Shown: positions 1 to 9,689 of the stretch, in pieces
Position numbering within the stretch: position 1 is the stretch's first letter
Layout: each line of letters starts with the position of its first letter
Assembly: GCF_003201975.1 (NCBI RefSeq)
Contig: NZ_QJJQ01000022.1
Coordinates: forward strand, 1-64,000
DNA length: 64,000 nucleotides
Direction of reading: 5' to 3'
Source of the DNA: Pseudogracilibacillus auburnensis
GTDB lineage: Bacteria > Bacillota > Bacilli > Bacillales > Amphibacillaceae
Notes under the pieces: generated by a model
Seen by the model: the letters and a program-made list of their open reading frames with translations, nothing else
What the model was told of the DNA's origin: nothing
Database searches by the model: none
Position numbers and translations under genes: made by a program

Positions 1-159
1 CTGCGGAGATAGCTTGGTGTATAAGAGAAACCACTGTGGGTAGTGTATGCCACCACTCTCAAGTATGCTTTGTTCCCAAGAATCTCGTGACTTTAATCAT
101 GAGAGGTTCAAGTAAAATGTCCTTGAATAAAAAACGCTAAATAAATTTCTTGTAGCGAA

Positions 160-400
160 AGATGACGACTCCTATGGGAATAGCATAAGAGGAATGCGGA
201 ATAAGGAAACCACGTCCTGGGACTGGGACTGCACCTACTCCTCCCATCGAAGGCCTTTGCACATTCGTTCGCATCACCATTAAGATTTGTGACGTCATTG
301 ACACTAGCACTTACGATTATTCGTCGCAATAAACATTGTACGTCAGAGGCTCCAATAGACCTTAAGAAAAGCGTTCGCCTGGAGCAGAAAGTAACGGTTT
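160..400 (+). repeat. Composite interspersed repeat upstream of pckA
   Basis: The first 680 bases hold no convincing gene. Positions 160-205 and about 345-400 look like the two ends of a GC-richer element (gactcctatggga at the left, cgcctggagc at the right) also seen at 9230-9540. Between them lies a copy of a second family with the core acgtcctgggactgg followed by a tcgtcccatcga-like segment, also seen near 9.4, 19.5, 22.0 and 51.5 kb. The core contains an inverted repeat (GGGAC with GTCCC), so it can form a short hairpin. The nested arrangement is read by eye. Positions 400-680 are AT-rich and probably carry the pckA promoter. Confidence 0.55.
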
Positions 401-693
401 TAATCCATTTATATAGTTCAGATTCATCCTTGCTTCATTGAATAATGAATGACTCATACTTATTAATGGAGCACATTTTTTTATTTTTGACGGTGCACTC
501 ATTGTTTGTGAGTAATTTCACAAATTTGAAACATTTTATAATATCGCTTAACTATGCATATAATAAGGATATTTGGTCGAAAAGTACATTTTTATTTCTG
601 TAAAATCATTGTTTCATTTAATATTAGTATGGACTATTTAACCTAATGTGTTATACTATATTCTAGAATCTCGAAAAAAGGATGGTAAGTGTA

Positions 694-2277
694 ATGAACA
701 TGACAGCAAAGTCAACTGTGACACAAGAACATTTAAATAATAATATTCATACAAATTTATCCGTTCCATTATTAGTAGAAAAGATTTTATCCAATGATGA
801 AGGTGTTTTAACTGCAACTGGTTCGGTTCGAGCTACTACGGGAAAATATACAGGTCGTTCCCCTAAAGACCGTTTTATCGTTCGTGATAATGTTACTGAA
901 AACATCGTTGACTGGGGATCAGTGAACCAACCTCTTGAAGAAGCTTCTTTTGAAAAATTATACAATAAAGTGATGACACATTTAAAAGAGAATAATGAAT
1001 TATTTTCTTTTAAAGGGTTCGCTGGCGCTGATCCAAAATATCGCCTACCAGTTGAAGTAGTCAATGAATACGCATGGCATAATTTATTTGCCCGTCAATT
1101 ATTTATTACGCCAACGGAAGAAGAGTTAAAAAATCACCAATCTGAGTTTACCGTTCTTTCTGCACCTAATTGTAAAGCAGATCCTGTTGAAGATGGAACA
1201 AATTCAGAAACATTTATCGTTATTTCATTTAAAAAGCGTGTCGTTCTTATTGGAGGAACAGAATATGCTGGTGAAATTAAAAAGTCGATCTTTTCTGTCA
1301 TGAACTACTTATTACCACAGCAGAACGTACTCTCAATGCATTGTTCCGCAAATGTTGGTGAAGAAGGTGATGTTTCATTATTCTTCGGTCTTTCAGGAAC
1401 AGGAAAAACAACTCTTTCTGCTGATCCATACCGTAAATTAATCGGTGATGATGAGCATGGCTGGAGCCCGAATGGTGTCTTCAATATTGAAGGTGGCTGT
1501 TATGCAAAATGTGTTGATTTATCACAAGAAAAAGAACCACAAATTTATGGTGCTATTCGATTTGGATCAGTACTAGAAAACGTAGTACTTGATGAAGATA
1601 CTCGTGAACCAAATTATGCTGATACTTCTTTAACAGAAAACACAAGAGCAGCATACCCATTAGAAAATATTGATAATATCGTTGTCCCAAGTGTTGCTGG
1701 ACATCCAAATACAATTATTTTCTTAACTGCTGATGCATCCGGTACTTTACCGCCGATTAGTAAACTTACGAAAGAACAAGCAATGTATCATTTCTTAAGT
1801 GGCTACACGAGTAAATTAGCGGGAACAGAACGTGGAATTACGGAACCAGAAGCAACGTTCTCAGCATGCTTTGGCTCTCCATTTTTACCACTTTCACCTG
1901 ATAAGTATGCACAAATGCTTGGTGAAAAAATCGACCAATTTAATTCAAATGTATTTTTAGTTAATACTGGTTGGACTGGCGGGCCTTATGGTGTGGGAAA
2001 TCGTATGAAGCTTTCCTACACACGTGCGATGATCCATGCAGCTTTAGAGGGTGAATTAAATACGATTGAAACAGTTCAAGATGACATTTTCGGACTAAAT
2101 ATTCCTGCACACGTTCCAGGGGTACCAGATGAAGTATTGGTTCCTAGAAACACTTGGGAAGATAAAGAGGCATATGACAAAACAGCACAAAACTTAGCAA
2201 ATGAATTCCACAAAAACTTTGAAAAATTCACACACGCAAGTGATGATATTAAAAATGCTGGTCCAATTTTCAAATAA
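694..2277 (+). CDS. pckA: Phosphoenolpyruvate carboxykinase (ATP)
   Basis: Converts oxaloacetate plus ATP to phosphoenolpyruvate and CO2, the entry step of gluconeogenesis, in the cytosol. The product of 527 aa has the family's usual length. Visible motifs are TGRSPKDRF near residue 55, the GGTEYAGE segment, the kinase loop GLSGTGKTT at residues 232-240 and the following GDDEHGW metal/substrate region. An ATG at 682 is in frame but lies inside the AAAAAGGATGG ribosome binding site, so the ATG at 694, about 10 bases downstream, is preferred. In B. subtilis pckA lies next to metK, which is not in this window. The gene is followed by its own terminator and is monocistronic. Identification is secure. 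Confidence 0.97.
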   Translation: MNMTAKSTVTQEHLNNNIHTNLSVPLLVEKILSNDEGVLTATGSVRATTGKYTGRSPKDRFIVRDNVTENIVDWGSVNQPLEEASFEKLYNKVMTHLKENNELFSFKGFAGADPKYRLPVEVVNEYAWHNLFARQLFITPTEEELKNHQSEFTVLSAPNCKADPVEDGTNSETFIVISFKKRVVLIGGTEYAGEIKKSIFSVMNYLLPQQNVLSMHCSANVGEEGDVSLFFGLSGTGKTTLSADPYRKLIGDDEHGWSPNGVFNIEGGCYAKCVDLSQEKEPQIYGAIRFGSVLENVVLDEDTREPNYADTSLTENTRAAYPLENIDNIVVPSVAGHPNTIIFLTADASGTLPPISKLTKEQAMYHFLSGYTSKLAGTERGITEPEATFSACFGSPFLPLSPDKYAQMLGEKIDQFNSNVFLVNTGWTGGPYGVGNRMKLSYTRAMIHAALEGELNTIETVQDDIFGLNIPAHVPGVPDEVLVPRNTWEDKEAYDKTAQNLANEFHKNFEKFTHASDDIKNAGPIFK

Positions 2278-2286
2278 ACTAGAACG

Positions 2287-2317
2287 AAAACCGACTCCTC
2301 TGAATGGGTCGGTTTTT
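2287..2317 (+). terminator. Rho-independent terminator of pckA
   Basis: An AAAACCGAC arm pairs with GTCGGTTTT across a 12-base loop and is followed by T residues. It starts about 10 bases after the pckA stop codon. Confidence 0.9.
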
Positions 2318-2400
2318 AACTATTCACTTGCTACCCAAATCTTTTTCTGGTTCAGCCCCACTGGCGACAGTTGCGGGTTATTTTTTTACGTCTTTCCATG

Positions 2401-3232
2401 AAATTCATACACGAGGGTAACCGCAACGGGTTACTTCTTACGGCTTTCCATGAAATTCATACACGAAGGATACCGCAACGGGTTACTTCTTACGGCTTTC
2501 CATGAAATTCATACACGAGAGGAACTGCAACGGGGTACTTCTTACGGCTTTCCATGAAATTCGTACACGAGGGGAACTGCAACGGGTTACTTCTTACGGC
2601 TTTCCATGAAATTCATACACGAAGGAAGCCGCAACGGGTTACTTCTTACGGTTTTCCATGAAATTCATACACGAGGGAAACCGCAACGGGTTACTTCTTG
2701 CGGCTTTCAATGAAATTCATACACGAGGGTAACCGCAACGGGTTACTTCTTACGGCTTTCCATGAAATTCATACACGAAGGATACTGCAACGGGTTACTT
2801 CTTACGGCTTTCCATGAAATTCATACACGAAGGATACTGCAACGGGTTACTTCTTACGGCTTTCCATGAAATTTATACACGAGGGGAACTGCAACGGGTT
2901 ACTTCTTACGGCTTTCCATGAAATTCATACACGAGGGAAACCGCAACGGGTTACTTCTTACGGCTTTCCATGAAATTTATACACGAGGGGAACTGCAACG
3001 GGTTACTTCTTACGGCTTTCCATGAAATTCATACCCGAAGGAAGCCGCAACGGGTTACTTCTTACGGCTTTCCATGAAATTCATACACGAAGGAAGCCGC
3101 AACGGGTTACTTCTTACGGCTTTCCATGAAATTCATACACGAGGGGAACTGCAACGGGTTACTTCTTACGGCTTTCCATGAAATTCATACACGAAGGATA
3201 CTGCAACGGGTTACACTTTACGGCTTTCCATA
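2401..3232. repeat. 52-bp tandem repeat array, 16 full units
   Basis: Sixteen consecutive units of exactly 52 bp run without an indel, with a degenerate unit before (about 2349-2400) and a partial one after (3233-3250). Each unit contains a constant part (cgggttacttcttacgg, then ctttccatgaaattcatac, then acga) and a variable 8-base box: GGGTAACC, AGGATACC, GAGGAACT, GGGGAACT, AGGAAGCC, GGGAAACC or AGGATACT. The box precedes gcaacggGTTAC. In the GGGTAACC type it can pair as GTAACC/GGTTAC. Each unit also has the near-palindrome ATGAAATTCAT. Since 52 is not a multiple of 3 and stops occur in every frame, the array is not coding. It lies between the pckA terminator and the ytlA-like operon. Confidence 0.97.
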
Positions 3233-3248
3233 AATTTCATGCCTGAGG

Positions 3249-3290
3249 AATCATCCCTTGGGTGATTTTTGGTGGACTTTTTGAACATTC
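3249..3290. repeat. Hairpin and partial copy of the gttcaaaaagtcca repeat
   Basis: Just after the array, AATCA and TGATT arms flanking CCCTTGGG form a hairpin followed by T residues, a possible terminator. The adjoining ggtggactttttgaacatt is the reverse complement of the left end of the element at 29328-29490, so this appears to be a solitary end of that repeat family. Confidence 0.5.
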
Positions 3291-3456
3291 TTCTAAAGGA
3301 GAACATTATCTTTTCATAGTGATCTACCTCTCTACAAAATCTATCTTATTTTTGCACATAGTTACACCTGTCATTTGTCAATTTCTTTTTCACAAATTCC
3401 TCCTTTTTTGCATAGGCTGATGTTGATATACGATAAATGTAAAGGAGTCGAATCGG

Positions 3457-4446
3457 ATGAAAAGGATCACCTTGTTATGTTGCTTCACATTCATCATGCT
3501 CACTTTATTTAGTGCATGTTCTAGTAAAGATGTTTCTGAAATTAAACTGGCTGAAGTTACTCGTTCTGTATTTTATACCCCTCAATATGTTGCAATTGAA
3601 AATGGCTATTTTGAAGAGGAAGGATTAGAGGTGGATCTTCAAACGACTTGGGGTGGCGATAAAACAATGACTGCTCTTTTATCAGATAATGCGGATATTG
3701 CACTAGTCGGTTCTGAAACATCGATTTATGTTTATGCACAAGATGCATCCGACATAGTGATTAACTTCGCGCAGCTTACCCAAACAGATGGTACCTTTTT
3801 AGTTTCAAAATCAGATAAGCCCAATTTTACATGGGAGGACACAAAAGATAGCATCTTTTTAGGTCAACGAAAAGGTGGAATGCCACAAATGGTTGGAGAA
3901 TTTGTGTTAAAGAAACACAATATTGATCCACATGACGATTTAGAGCTGATTCAAAATATTGACTTTGCTAATATTCCTGGTGCATTTGTTTCTGGTGATG
4001 CCGAATATGTTCAATTATTTGAACCTACTGCAAGTATGTTTGAAAAAGAAGGTAAAGGGCATGTTATTGCATCATTCGGTGAAGAATCAGATTTTTTACC
4101 ATATACAGTATTTATGACAAAAGAAAGTTATCTAGTCGAAAATGAAGACATCGTAAAAAGTTTCACAAAAGCTATTTATAAAGCCCAACAATGGGTACAG
4201 GAAACTGATTCAGAGGAAATCGCAAAAGTGGTGCAACCATATTTTGAAGATACGGAGCTTGACATACTTGCCTCCTCGATTGAACGTTACAAACAGCAAG
4301 ACTCCTTTGCAGAAACACCGTTATTATCTGAAGAATCGTGGAATCATTTACAAACAATAATGGAAGAAGCTGGGGAACTTCCGAAACAGGCACCATATGA
4401 TGAATTAGTGAATACGGATATTGCAAACGAGGTTACAGAAGACTAG
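3457..4446 (+). CDS. ytlA: ABC transporter substrate-binding lipoprotein, YtlA/NMT1 family
   Basis: Extracytoplasmic solute receptor of an ABC importer, 329 aa. The N-terminus is a lipoprotein signal (KR, hydrophobic stretch, lipobox FSAC with the lipidated Cys at 21). The mature part has the NMT1/SsuA-like layout: YTPQYVAIENGYFEEEGL near residue 50, a GSETSIY segment, then KGGMPQM. It starts with ATG after AAAGGAG and is the first gene of a three-gene operon with the ATPase (12-base gap) and permease. Gene order beside pckA and ytkD matches B. subtilis ytlA-ytlC-ytlD. Family relatives carry thiamine pyrimidine precursors, sulfonates or taurine. No TPP or S-box riboswitch is visible upstream, so the substrate is unknown. 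Confidence 0.85.
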   Translation: MKRITLLCCFTFIMLTLFSACSSKDVSEIKLAEVTRSVFYTPQYVAIENGYFEEEGLEVDLQTTWGGDKTMTALLSDNADIALVGSETSIYVYAQDASDIVINFAQLTQTDGTFLVSKSDKPNFTWEDTKDSIFLGQRKGGMPQMVGEFVLKKHNIDPHDDLELIQNIDFANIPGAFVSGDAEYVQLFEPTASMFEKEGKGHVIASFGEESDFLPYTVFMTKESYLVENEDIVKSFTKAIYKAQQWVQETDSEEIAKVVQPYFEDTELDILASSIERYKQQDSFAETPLLSEESWNHLQTIMEEAGELPKQAPYDELVNTDIANEVTED

Positions 4447-4457
4447 GGGGAAAAGGC

Positions 4458-5249
4458 ATGACATTTTTAACCTTAGATAAAGTATCACACTACTATTTTT
4501 CAACATCGGGATATACGAAAGCGCTAGATGACATTTCTTTATCTATTGAAGAAGGAGAATTTGTCTCCATTATCGGGCCTAGCGGATGCGGAAAATCAAC
4601 CATTTTATCGATCATTGCTCGTTTAATGAAGCAGACAGAAGGGGAAATTACGTTAAAAAAAGAATCATTAATGAATTCCCCTTTAAATATTGGTTATATG
4701 TTGCAGCAAGATTATTTATTTCCTTGGAAAACGATTATGGCTAATATTTTACTCGGGCCAAAAGTTAGTAATAATATAACGGAAAATACCATTTCCCAAG
4801 CGAGAAAATTATTAGATGAAGTGAATTTAAAACATACGGAACATGATTATCCATCTGAACTTTCTGGTGGGATGAGACAACGTGTTGCTCTCGTTCGCAC
4901 TTTGATTAAAAATCCTGAAATTTTATTGTTCGATGAGCCATTTTCTGCACTTGATTATGTAACAAAACTTAAGCTCGAAAATTTAGTCGCAAAAATGATG
5001 AAAACATATAACAAAACAGCTATTTTAGTAACACATGACCTTGGAGAAGCAATTTCGATGAGTGATCGAATTTTTTTAATGGACGCTACTCCAGGAAAAA
5101 TCATCAAGACATTTTTTGTTCCAAAAGAATTACGGGAGGAAGAACCTTTTTTTGTTAGACGTCATCCAAAATATCAAGCCTTATTTGATGAAGTTTGGCA
5201 ACATTTAAATAAGGAGAAAGGAATGACGCTTCATGAAAGAAACGATTGA
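4458..5249 (+). CDS. ytlC: ABC transporter ATP-binding protein, YtlC/SsuB family
   Basis: Energises the importer by ATP hydrolysis at the cytoplasmic face of the membrane. The 263-aa product shows Walker [10 protein letters not shown] at residues 40-48, the signature LSGGMRQR near 135-142, Walker B ILLFDEP near 155-161 and the switch His in VTHD near 195. A Q-loop lies in YMLQQDY. A clear AGGGGGAAAAGG precedes the ATG. Its 3' end overlaps the permease start by 17 bases, implying translational coupling. Function as an ATPase is certain; the transported compound is not. Confidence 0.9.
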   Translation: MTFLTLDKVSHYYFSTSGYTKALDDISLSIEEGEFVSIIGPSGCGKSTILSIIARLMKQTEGEITLKKESLMNSPLNIGYMLQQDYLFPWKTIMANILLGPKVSNNITENTISQARKLLDEVNLKHTEHDYPSELSGGMRQRVALVRTLIKNPEILLFDEPFSALDYVTKLKLENLVAKMMKTYNKTAILVTHDLGEAISMSDRIFLMDATPGKIIKTFFVPKELREEEPFFVRRHPKYQALFDEVWQHLNKEKGMTLHERND

Positions 5250-6039
5250 TCGCATATTTCACGATAATTATTTACGAAAAATAAAAATCGAAAAAAGGAT
5301 CGTTACATTTTGGCAAATTGTATTGTTTCTATTGTTTTTAAGTCTGTGGGAAATAGCAAGTCGCCTGCATTTAATCGATCCGTTACTCTTTAGTTCGCCA
5401 ACGAAGGTTTCATCATTACTATACGAAAAAGTATTAGATGGTTCTATGTTGAATGCTTTACAAGTAACATTATTTGAAACAGTATTAGGATTTATTATCG
5501 GTACTGTTTTAGGGATTATTCTCGCCTCTATACTCTGGTCATCTGTAAGACTTGCGAAAATAGCTGATCCTTATTTAGTTATTTTTAATGCCATGCCCAA
5601 AGTGGCTTTAGGACCAATCATTATTGTTGCATTTGGACCAGGGTATCTGTCTATCATTATGATGGGGGCGATTATATCCGTTATTATTACAACATTAGTC
5701 GTTTATTCTGCATTTAATGAAGTCGATCCAAACTATGAAAAAGTATTAAAAAGTTTTGGAGCAACAAGACGGCAATGTTTTAAAGAGGCGATTTTCCCAG
5801 CAACTTTACCAACGATGATTTCTACCTTAAAAGTGAACGTTGGCCTTAGCTGGGTTGGTGTAATCGTAGGAGAGTTTCTCGTTTCCAATAAAGGACTCGG
5901 GTATTTAATTATTTATGGATTCCAAGTGTTTGACTTTACATTAGTTATGTCCAGTTTAGTTGTGATTGCACTACTTGCTGCTATCATGTATAAAATCGTT
6001 GAAAAGTTGGAAAGTTGGCTAATCAAACATACAGCCTAA
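5233..6039 (+). CDS. ytlD: ABC transporter permease, YtlD/SsuC family
   Basis: Membrane-spanning subunit of the YtlACD-type importer, 268 aa with about six hydrophobic segments. The EAA-like cytoplasmic loop that docks to the ATPase is visible as [22 protein letters not shown] (about residues 175-197), followed by the [13 protein letters not shown] segment typical of SsuC/TauC/ThiX permeases. The gene begins inside the end of the ATPase gene and ends before a bidirectional terminator. Confidence 0.88.
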   Translation: MKETIDRIFHDNYLRKIKIEKRIVTFWQIVLFLLFLSLWEIASRLHLIDPLLFSSPTKVSSLLYEKVLDGSMLNALQVTLFETVLGFIIGTVLGIILASILWSSVRLAKIADPYLVIFNAMPKVALGPIIIVAFGPGYLSIIMMGAIISVIITTLVVYSAFNEVDPNYEKVLKSFGATRRQCFKEAIFPATLPTMISTLKVNVGLSWVGVIVGEFLVSNKGLGYLIIYGFQVFDFTLVMSSLVVIALLAAIMYKIVEKLESWLIKHTA

Positions 6040-6094
6040 CTCAAAATCTTGTTTTTTCATCCACATGCAGGATTAGTGCAAGCGCACGCCAAAT

Positions 6095-6134
6095 AAAAAA
6101 TTGCCCCTGCACTTGGCGGGAAAGGCAATTTTTT
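6095..6134. terminator. Bidirectional terminator between ytlD and ytkD
   Basis: AAAAAATTGCC pairs with GGCAATTTTTT. The hairpin is flanked by A and T tracts on both strands, so it can stop both convergent units. The ytkD stop codon lies within the T tract. Confidence 0.85.
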
Positions 6135-6609
6135 ATTGGCAATATTTTTCTACTACAAATTGTAGACAGTGTGAAAGTACATCATCTTTCATCATAAAAC
6201 TGTAGCGATGACTCTTTTTCACATTGGTCGGAATATGATTGAGAAGCTTTGGACCGTCTGTTTCATAATACGTATCTTGTTCAACTAACGAATCTATATG
6301 TGCAAAGTAGACATTTTTTATAATCGTACCACTTTTTCCAGAGACAAAATATTGCGCAATATAATGAAGGTCTTTCACTACACCACCGGTTTCTTCCATC
6401 ACTTCACGGATTGCTGCTTCTTGGGCAGTCTCCCCTTCTTCCACTTTCCCACCCGGAAATTCCAGTCCTCTACTTCCATGCTTTGTAAGAAGCCATTGCT
6501 TTTTATACTTACAGATGACCCATACATGTTTTGGTGTTTTTGAAAATGGTTGATGTTCAAACGATAATTGTACTTCATTATGGTAAAAATCTCTAAATGT
6601 ATAATTCAT
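6133..6609 (-). CDS. ytkD: Nudix hydrolase YtkD (nucleoside triphosphate pyrophosphohydrolase)
   Basis: Predicted to hydrolyse oxidised nucleotides such as 8-oxo-dGTP and/or RNA 5' ends, as described for B. subtilis YtkD. The product is 158 aa. The Nudix box G-x5-E-x7-REVMEETG is complete at residues 54-76. The surrounding sequence (PKHVWVICKY near 26-35, VKNVYFAHI-like strand near 98-106) follows YtkD rather than MutT. It sits between ytlD and the men genes as in B. subtilis and appears monocistronic. Confidence 0.92.
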   Translation of the reverse strand: MNYTFRDFYHNEVQLSFEHQPFSKTPKHVWVICKYKKQWLLTKHGSRGLEFPGGKVEEGETAQEAAIREVMEETGGVVKDLHYIAQYFVSGKSGTIIKNVYFAHIDSLVEQDTYYETDGPKLLNHIPTNVKKSHRYSFMMKDDVLSHCLQFVVEKYCQ

Positions 6610-6705
6610 GACAACAACAACTACCTTTTTACGTCCGTTACTGTTCCTCTATTGTATAATATCATTAACGGCTCAAAATAGAAATGATTGTGCTGTTACA
6701 TGACT

Positions 6706-7038
6706 TTATCCATTAGGGTCAATCGGCCTATCACTTAAAAATCCACTTTCTTCAATAAAGGACTTTGCTTGGTCATCGCCTAATTGATAAATCATCTCAA
6801 ACGCTTCCGATAATGACTTGTCATAACGATCATTTGAAGGATCATTGTGATAAGGCATAATAGGGACGTGGGCTCGCCAATACGTATCCAATTCAGCAGC
6901 ATGAATATCGTCTAACTTTTTCCTTAGCATGGTGACTTCGGCTTCCGTTGCATGAATGGTAAAATCCGCATTGTTTCCATGTTTTACTTGTGATATTTCT
7001 CTCGATTGTAAACTAACATAATATTTCTTTTTTTCCAC
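6706..7038 (-). CDS. Conserved hypothetical protein (about 110 aa)
   Basis: Small soluble protein of unknown function, rich in charged residues, without membrane segments. A conserved-looking core HVPIMPYHNDPSNDRYD lies near residues 60-75, followed by an acidic helix. A TTG at 7044 directly abuts the AGGAGGTGC ribosome binding site, so the GTG at 7038 with a 9-base spacer is the better start. It lies 72 bases downstream of menE on the same strand and may be cotranscribed, occupying the place where menC is found in B. subtilis. It does not resemble an o-succinylbenzoate synthase. Confidence 0.75.
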   Translation of the reverse strand: MEKKKYYVSLQSREISQVKHGNNADFTIHATEAEVTMLRKKLDDIHAAELDTYWRAHVPIMPYHNDPSNDRYDKSLSEAFEMIYQLGDDQAKSFIEESGFLSDRPIDPNG

Positions 7039-7110
7039 CTGCAAGCACCTCCTACTATAATTTGTCTCATAATAGAAAATACATGCAAGATATAAAAATT
7101 AATCTGCTGT

Positions 7111-8565
7111 CTATTCCTCTAACAAGTCTTTAAGTTTATGACGCATTATTTTATTAGAAGCATTTCTTGGTAAAGATTGTACAAAATACATTTTTTTAGG
7201 TAATTTAAATGAGGCTAGCTTTATTTTGATGTGCTCATCAATCATTTGTTGTGAAACGTCACTACATGATCGAACAACAAATGCAACAGGAACTTGCCCC
7301 CATGTTTCATCTTTTCTTCCAATAACAGCAACTTCTACTATTCCTTCAACACCTAGAATCACATTTTCAATTTCAGATGGATAAATATTTTCTCCGCCCG
7401 ATATAATTAAATCCGTTCTACGATCAACTACATATAAAAAGTTATCTTCGTCTAGATAACCCAAATCTCCTGTCTTAAACCAACCATCTTCAAAAGACGA
7501 TTCATTCGCTTGTTCGTTGTTCACATAACCTTTCATTACCATCGGACCTTTTACAACAATTTCTCCTATCCCTTCTTCATTTTGATTCCATATTTTAAGG
7601 GCTGCTTGAAATAAAGGTTTCCCAGCTGAACCTAATTTTTCAAATGCATAGTCAGCACTCAATGTTACAATTTGTGAACTTGTTTCTGTCATGCCATAAG
7701 ACTGAAACAGTGGAATTTGTTTTTCAGCCACTTGTTTTAAAATTGGTTCAGGTACAGATCCACCACCAAGTAAAAAACAACGGACATGATTTGGTAAAGG
7801 AGTTTTTCCTACCTTTTTAAGAAATTGTTTTAACATTAGCGTTACAAGTGATATGATCGTTATTTTTTTCTCCATAATTGTTTCATAAAATTGGTTCGAA
7901 TCATATTTTTCCATTAAAAAAACAGTCATCCCATAAATAACACTGCGGAGTAAGATCGATAAACCACCAACATGAAAAATTGGTAATGTTAATAACCATT
8001 TATCGTCCTTATTAAGCCCAAGATTTAACATAGAGCCGATAGCACTTGCCCAATGGTTACCATATGTATGGATGACCCCTTTCGGATTGCCCGTCGTCCC
8101 TGATGTAAACATCATCGTAAAAGGATCTTGTACATTTATTTGCGTTGGCAGTTTTATTTCCGCTTCATTCAACACTTGTATGTCAGAATAGGTTTTTTGA
8201 AGTGGAAAATCAAGTTTTTTGTCGTTACGAAGTCTTTCTGTCGTTATCACTAAAGTTGTTTCTGACTGTTTTAATTGATACTGTAATTCTTGTTTTGAAA
8301 GTCGTGTATTAAGTAACACTGCCACTGCTTTTAAATAGGAAAGTGCGTGGATCGCAATTACCATATCGGTTCGATTCGTCGATAAGATGGCTACTTTTGC
8401 ATTTTCTCCGATTCCTAAAGTAGCAATCTTTTTAGCAAAAGTTTTACTTTCTTGTTCCAACTGCAAAAAAGAAAGTGTACGATCATCCGTATTTTCGATG
8501 GCAATTTTATGAGGGGATAATTCTGCTTGTTTTGTTAACCAATGAGGCATCGTTTCATTCAACAT
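7111..8565 (-). CDS. menE: o-Succinylbenzoate-CoA ligase
   Basis: Activates o-succinylbenzoate to its CoA thioester using ATP, the step before MenB in menaquinone synthesis. The 484-aa product is an ANL-superfamily enzyme: the P-loop FTSGTTGNPKG lies at residues 153-163, QSYGMTETSS near 289-298, the hinge region DRRTDLIISGGENIYP near 380-395 and a C-terminal Lys in the NASNKIMRHKL segment. GAAGGAG precedes the ATG. In the usual Bacillus operon menB and menE are nearly contiguous; here 1.12 kb of repeat sequence separates them, so menE may need its own promoter. Confidence 0.95.
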   Translation of the reverse strand: MLNETMPHWLTKQAELSPHKIAIENTDDRTLSFLQLEQESKTFAKKIATLGIGENAKVAILSTNRTDMVIAIHALSYLKAVAVLLNTRLSKQELQYQLKQSETTLVITTERLRNDKKLDFPLQKTYSDIQVLNEAEIKLPTQINVQDPFTMMFTSGTTGNPKGVIHTYGNHWASAIGSMLNLGLNKDDKWLLTLPIFHVGGLSILLRSVIYGMTVFLMEKYDSNQFYETIMEKKITIISLVTLMLKQFLKKVGKTPLPNHVRCFLLGGGSVPEPILKQVAEKQIPLFQSYGMTETSSQIVTLSADYAFEKLGSAGKPLFQAALKIWNQNEEGIGEIVVKGPMVMKGYVNNEQANESSFEDGWFKTGDLGYLDEDNFLYVVDRRTDLIISGGENIYPSEIENVILGVEGIVEVAVIGRKDETWGQVPVAFVVRSCSDVSQQMIDEHIKIKLASFKLPKKMYFVQSLPRNASNKIMRHKLKDLLEE

Positions 8566-8689
8566 ATAAAAATCTCCTTCTACACTGACAGAAGCTTGGA
8601 AAGAAGTGTTTTAGTCCGAAAATAATCCGAACTATATTTCTTCGATAAAATATTTGCATTCATTCAAACTTTTCATTTGCCCGTTTTAT

Positions 8690-9545
8690 AACTTGGTGTC
8701 AATTATCAGACCGCTACGAAAATGCACTGCGCTTTCACCATAGGGCATAAGAGCGACATCTGTTCTTCCTGCGCTACCGCTTGGTTTTCACAGTGTCTCC
8801 TTTACCGTGGGCGGTGCCCCGACAAGGGGTATGCCGACGTTGCCCGCAAAGGGCGGTTTTAGTTGGCCTTCCTTAAATATCGCACTGCGTAGTCTCACCA
8901 ATGCCTTTCCTGATAGCACTGAAAAAGTCCCTTGGCTGTTGATTCCACTTCAGATGGACGCTTTCTGCGGGCAACCCCGGGCTTCCTCGGAAGCAAAGTG
9001 CGCTTCCTGCGGGATTTTCTGACGTACAGGATGTACTAGCGCAGACGAAGACATAAGGACGTGGCGTTCTTAGTCTGCGTTCCTCTGTTGCTTTTTCCGC
9101 TGGAGTCGCCACCTTACGTTCCAATCAACTAAGTATGCTCATAACCTTTAGTTTTTCAGTAGCCTCCCTTTCCTCCCACAGGAGTCTCCGTGCATTTCTT
9201 CGCTAGTATATAAACAGTACGATGCACGTGCTTCCACTATTCTGGTGGTTGTTTGGAGCGGAGGATCATTGACTCCTACGGGAAAAGCAAATGTTCTTCG
9301 ATGAGACGAGCATTTAGCATAGTCCCACATGTCTGAAGACCCCGCAGGAAGTGGTTTTCTTCCGAGGTAGGTTAAGTACGCGACGTCCTGGGGCTGGGAC
9401 TGTGATTACTCGTCCCAACGTAAAGATTTGCACTAGCACGTCCTGCGACTGCGATTACTCGTCACAATAAACATTGTGCGTCGGAGGGCTGAAGCCGTGC
9501 CCGCTAAAAAGCAATGATCCGCAGCGGAAAACAACCTAGAAGTTA
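8690..9545. repeat. Repeat-rich insertion between menB and menE
   Basis: About 850 bases of GC-richer, non-coding sequence. The part at 8930-9125 (cgctttctgcgggc, tcctcggaagc, cgctggagtcgcc) and the part at 9230-9540 (gactcctacgggaaaagc, gaccccgcaggaag, gccgtgcccgc) look like oppositely oriented copies of one dispersed Bacillaceae-type element. A second family, acgtcctggggctggg with actcgtcccaacg, is nested inside the latter at 9384-9483. Short ORFs in it have no recognisable product. The insertion interrupts the men operon. Confidence 0.7.
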
Positions 9546-9689
9546 CTGCGCAGTTTATTTCAACTACGTTTATATTTATCATCCAACCGCTATAAAAGTG
9601 ATAATCTTAACTTTCTTTTCTATAATCGTTCGTCTTTTGGGTGTATCGATTTGTTATACCGCAGCCTTCATTTCAACAACTAATTTCGT

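Noticed and set aside
2349-3250. CRISPR array
   Set aside because: The units are contiguous 52-bp repeats with only an 8-base variable box that reuses a few states; there are no unique spacers and no cas genes in the window.
3290-3456. TPP riboswitch upstream of the ytlA-like gene
   Set aside because: None of the conserved THI-box blocks is present; only AT-rich sequence and a ribosome binding site.
8807-9330. Short ORFs in the menB-menE gap
   Set aside because: They lie in interspersed repeats, lack ribosome binding sites and have no protein-like conservation.
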